Assembly: GCF_001189295.1 (NCBI RefSeq)
Contig: NZ_CP012159.1
Coordinates: 5,968,525 to 6,032,524, forward strand
DNA length: 64,000 nucleotides
Direction: 5' to 3'
Source: Chondromyces crocatus
GTDB lineage: Bacteria > Myxococcota_A > Polyangia > Polyangiales > Polyangiaceae
The translations under genes and the position numbers were made by a program. The notes below the pieces were generated by a model, which was not told the DNA's origin, ran no database searches, and saw only the letters and a program-made list of their open reading frames with translations. This document shows, piece by piece, positions 61,825-64,000 of the stretch (positions are counted from its first letter, which is position 1; every line of letters begins with the position of its first letter).

Positions 61825-63129
61825 ATGGCTGCAAGGACGCATGAAGGAAATCGGGCGCAAGCACAGCACGTCAGCCACTGCGTGGTGCTCGGAGGGGGGT
61901 ACGCGGGCGTACTGGCTGCCATCCGGCTCGCGGGCAAGGCCAGGCGACGGCGGCTTCCGATCAAGGTGACGCTCGTCAACGCCTCCCCTCACTTCGTCGA
62001 GCGAGTCCGCCTCCACGAGGTCGCGGCAGGTCGGCAGCATGCGCCGCTCTCGATCGCGAAGTCGCTGGAGGGTACGGGCGTCGCGCTGCGCGTGGGCTGG
62101 GTTCGCCACGTCGATGCGGCGGCGAAGCGCCTGGAGATCGCTCACGCAGGCGGCGAGCAGAGCCAGCTCTCCTACGACGCCTTGCTGTTCGCGCCGGGGA
62201 GCGTCGCCGCGCCGAGCCGTGTGGCCGGGAGTGACGAGCATGCCTTCAATCCCGCCAACGCCGAGGGCGCAGAGCGGCTGCGGCAGCGGCTTTCAGCGGC
62301 GCGCTCCGGGGAGCGGGTGGTGGTGGTGGGTGGTGGGCTCACCGCGCTGGAGATCGCCACCGAGATCGCCGAGGCGCGCCCGGAGCTCTCCGTCTCGCTC
62401 GCCACGCGCGGCGAGTTCGGAGGTGACCTGTCGCCGCGGGGTCGCGCCTACCTCCAGAAGACCTTCGAGGAGCTTCGCATCGACGTGCACGCCAGGGTCA
62501 GCGCGCGCGAGGTGCTGGCGGATCGGCTCGTGCTCGCCCCCGAAGCGTCGAGCGCTCCGCTCACCTCGCTTCCTGCCGACATCGTCATCCTCGCCACCGG
62601 CTTCCGTCCTTCGGCGCTGGCGGAGATCTCCGGTCTGGAGATCTGCCCGGACGGGCGTCTCGTGGTGGACGACACGCTGCGGTCTCCGGCGCATCCCGCG
62701 ATCTGGGGCGCTGGCGATGCCGTGGCGGTGGTCGGGGAGGACGGCTCCTTCCTCCGCATGAGCTGCGCGACGGCCATGCCGCAAGGCGTCCACGCCGCCG
62801 ACGCGATGATCGCCACGCTCGCCGGGGAGCCTGCGCCGCAGTTCGGATTCTCGTACGTCGTCCGGTGCATGAGCCTGGGGCGTCGGCGCGGGCTCATCCA
62901 GGTCGTCGACCGACACGACCGCCCGCAGGATCGCGTCTTCACGGGAGGTTTCGCGGCGTGGATCAAGGAGCAGGTCTGCGCCTACACCCTCCTTTCCCTG
63001 CGCGCCGAGCGGGCCTTGAGCGGCGTCTACCGCTGGCCAGGCCAGCAGCGCGCGTCGAGCGCGTCCGCGCCCTCCGTAGGGCGAGGCAAGCGCGGTGTCG
63101 GCGGGCTCGACGCGGTCGCCGTGCGATGA
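61825..63129 (+). CDS. FAD-dependent NADH dehydrogenase-like oxidoreductase
   Basis: 434 residues from ATG at 61825 (GGAGGAGA about 6 nt upstream). FAD-binding VVLGGGYAGVLAAIRL, second dinucleotide site VVVVGGGLTALEIATE, and the FAD-contact AIWGAGDAVAV are readable. The layout is that of NDH-2/AIF-like pyridine-nucleotide oxidoreductases. The C-terminal part has no membrane helix of note. It overlaps the ECF41 sigma factor by 4 nt (ATGA). Oxidoreductases, carboxymuconolactone decarboxylases or epimerases are usual partners of ECF41. A matching promoter precedes it. Confidence 0.88.
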   Translation: MAARTHEGNRAQAQHVSHCVVLGGGYAGVLAAIRLAGKARRRRLPIKVTLVNASPHFVERVRLHEVAAGRQHAPLSIAKSLEGTGVALRVGWVRHVDAAAKRLEIAHAGGEQSQLSYDALLFAPGSVAAPSRVAGSDEHAFNPANAEGAERLRQRLSAARSGERVVVVGGGLTALEIATEIAEARPELSVSLATRGEFGGDLSPRGRAYLQKTFEELRIDVHARVSAREVLADRLVLAPEASSAPLTSLPADIVILATGFRPSALAEISGLEICPDGRLVVDDTLRSPAHPAIWGAGDAVAVVGEDGSFLRMSCATAMPQGVHAADAMIATLAGEPAPQFGFSYVVRCMSLGRRRGLIQVVDRHDRPQDRVFTGGFAAWIKEQVCAYTLLSLRAERALSGVYRWPGQQRASSASAPSVGRGKRGVGGLDAVAVR

Positions 63130-64000
63130 TGGGCGCGATGGGCATGGAGGTCGAACGCTTCACCGAGCACCGGCGCACCCTCTTCGGCATCGCGTACCGC
63201 ATGCTCGGCAGCGCCACCGAGGCCGACGACATCGTGCAGGAGGCTTACCTTCGTGCCCGATCGGCGCACGAGATTCCGGCTGCGCCCGGCCCGTGGCTCG
63301 CGACCATCGTCACCCGCCTCTGTCTCGACGTCCTCAAGTCCGCGCGCGCCCGGCGGGAGACCTACGTCGGGACATGGCTGCCCGAGCCCGTGCTCACCGG
63401 GGAGGTCGTCGATCTCGGCGCCCGCGTCTCACCTCTCCTCGGAGGCGCGGACGTGGACGCCCTGGAACCCGGTGCCCGCCTCGACGCCGCCGAGTCCGTC
63501 TCCATGGCCTTGCTGGTGCTGCTCGAGACACTGTCTCCGCTGGAGCGCGCGGCGTTCGTCCTCCGGGACGTGTTCGACTGGGAGTTCGATGCGATCGCGG
63601 CGGCACTGGAGCGTACGCCCTCCACCTGCCGGCAGCTCGTCCACCGCGCGCGGCAGCACATCGCCAGCGGACAACCACGCTTCCGCGCCACGGAGGCCGA
63701 GCGTCAGCGGCTGCTCGGTGCCTTCGTGCAGGCGCTCTCGGAAGGCGACGCGTCGAAGCTCGCCTCGCTCTTCGCGGACGACGTGGTGGCTTCCTCCGAT
63801 GGCGGAGGCAAGGTGAAGGCCGCGCGGCGTGACGTCATCGGTCCGGATCGCGTGAGCCGTCTCCTCATCGGCCTCGGCCGACTGGGGGCGCAGGCCGGCA
63901 TGCTCTTCGAGTTCTGCTCGGTCAACGGTGGCCCGGCATTGCTCCTGCGCGAACACGGCCGCCTGGTCGCGGTCCTCGGCATCGAGGTCTCTCCGGCGGG
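63126..64000 (+). CDS. ECF41-family sigma factor (SigJ-like), 3' end truncated
   Basis: Starts at the ATGATG at 63126, overlapping the oxidoreductase stop; ATGs 12 and 18 nt later are alternatives. The frame is open to the window end (291 codons, close to full length for the group). Sigma region 2 is FGIAYRMLGSATEADDIVQEAYLRA; region 4 includes LSPLERAAFVLRDVFDWEFDAIA. Two ECF41 hallmarks are present: WLPEP (84-88) in the linker and DGGGK (225-229) in the SnoaL-like C-terminal domain. In that group the C-terminal domain itself regulates activity, replacing an anti-sigma factor. Confidence 0.9.
   Translation, partial: MMGAMGMEVERFTEHRRTLFGIAYRMLGSATEADDIVQEAYLRARSAHEIPAAPGPWLATIVTRLCLDVLKSARARRETYVGTWLPEPVLTGEVVDLGARVSPLLGGADVDALEPGARLDAAESVSMALLVLLETLSPLERAAFVLRDVFDWEFDAIAAALERTPSTCRQLVHRARQHIASGQPRFRATEAERQRLLGAFVQALSEGDASKLASLFADDVVASSDGGGKVKAARRDVIGPDRVSRLLIGLGRLGAQAGMLFEFCSVNGGPALLLREHGRLVAVLGIEVSPA

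Overview
The window is GC-rich with dense coding on both strands and short gaps. Gene content points to a myxobacterium (Myxococcota), most likely of the Polyangiales/Sorangiineae type. This is inferred from many lipoproteins with Gly/Ser- or Pro-rich spacers, a DUF2330 protein, three Ser/Thr kinases carrying accessory domains, an OmpR/histidine-kinase pair, a hybrid kinase and an ECF41 sigma factor. I see no rRNA, tRNA, CRISPR array, insertion sequence or phage gene. Gene order looks like a stable chromosome, not a mobile island.

Layout. 1-2.5 kb (minus): envelope operon of a lipoprotein, a DUF2167 protein and a truncated membrane protein. 2.65-8.2 kb (plus): a YtpQ-like protein, two overlapping GH13 glycosidase lipoproteins and a divergent cold-shock-domain protein. 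8.3-12.8 kb (minus): a two-domain SRPBCC protein and a 1141-residue fusion of an endonuclease Q-like PHP nuclease to a UvrD-type helicase, ending in a sliding-clamp-type motif. This is the most striking gene here. 13.3-17.9 kb: three lipoproteins and a Tat-exported intradiol-dioxygenase-like protein. 17.9-20.2 kb (minus): two-component system. 20.7-24.0 kb: Gly-rich RRM protein with a terminator, two small proteins, a cupin, and a three-gene operon (small lipoprotein, ThiE/TenI-like, YbaK-like). 24.0-31.6 kb: DUF2330 protein, isoleucyl-tRNA synthetase with an insertion after KMSKS, a DUF1016 nuclease, and a HAD phosphatase.

31.7-39.5 kb: zincin-like secreted protein, polytopic spermidine-synthase-like protein, a three-gene minus-strand operon (Cys-rich lipoprotein, DEDDh exonuclease, alpha/beta hydrolase), and an M48-like lipoprotein. 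39.5-44.4 kb: HAD-IG 5'-nucleotidase, diiron ferritin-like protein, and an ABC ATPase with its FtsX/MacB permease. 44.6-61.6 kb is a signalling region: a degenerate hybrid kinase, a metallo-beta-lactamase-fold hydrolase, kinase-pseudocyclase-ATPase-TPR, a papain-like protease with lipoprotein partner, a GreA/B-like factor, a sorbosone-dehydrogenase-like propeller, kinase-FHA-degenerate GGDEF, a short GspE/PilB ATPase with a CAP-domain lipoprotein, and a third membrane-anchored kinase. Each of the three Ser/Thr kinases is preceded by tandem direct repeats with periods of 42, about 22 and 21 bp.

61.7-64.0 kb: an FAD oxidoreductase overlaps an ECF41-type sigma factor, and a match to the reported ECF41 promoter (TGTCACA-N16-CGTC) lies just upstream, suggesting autoregulation. 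The sigma gene runs off the window end.

All calls come from reading the sequence and recalling family motifs. No database search was run. Start codons were chosen from ribosome-binding sites, signal peptides and overlaps, and several remain uncertain.
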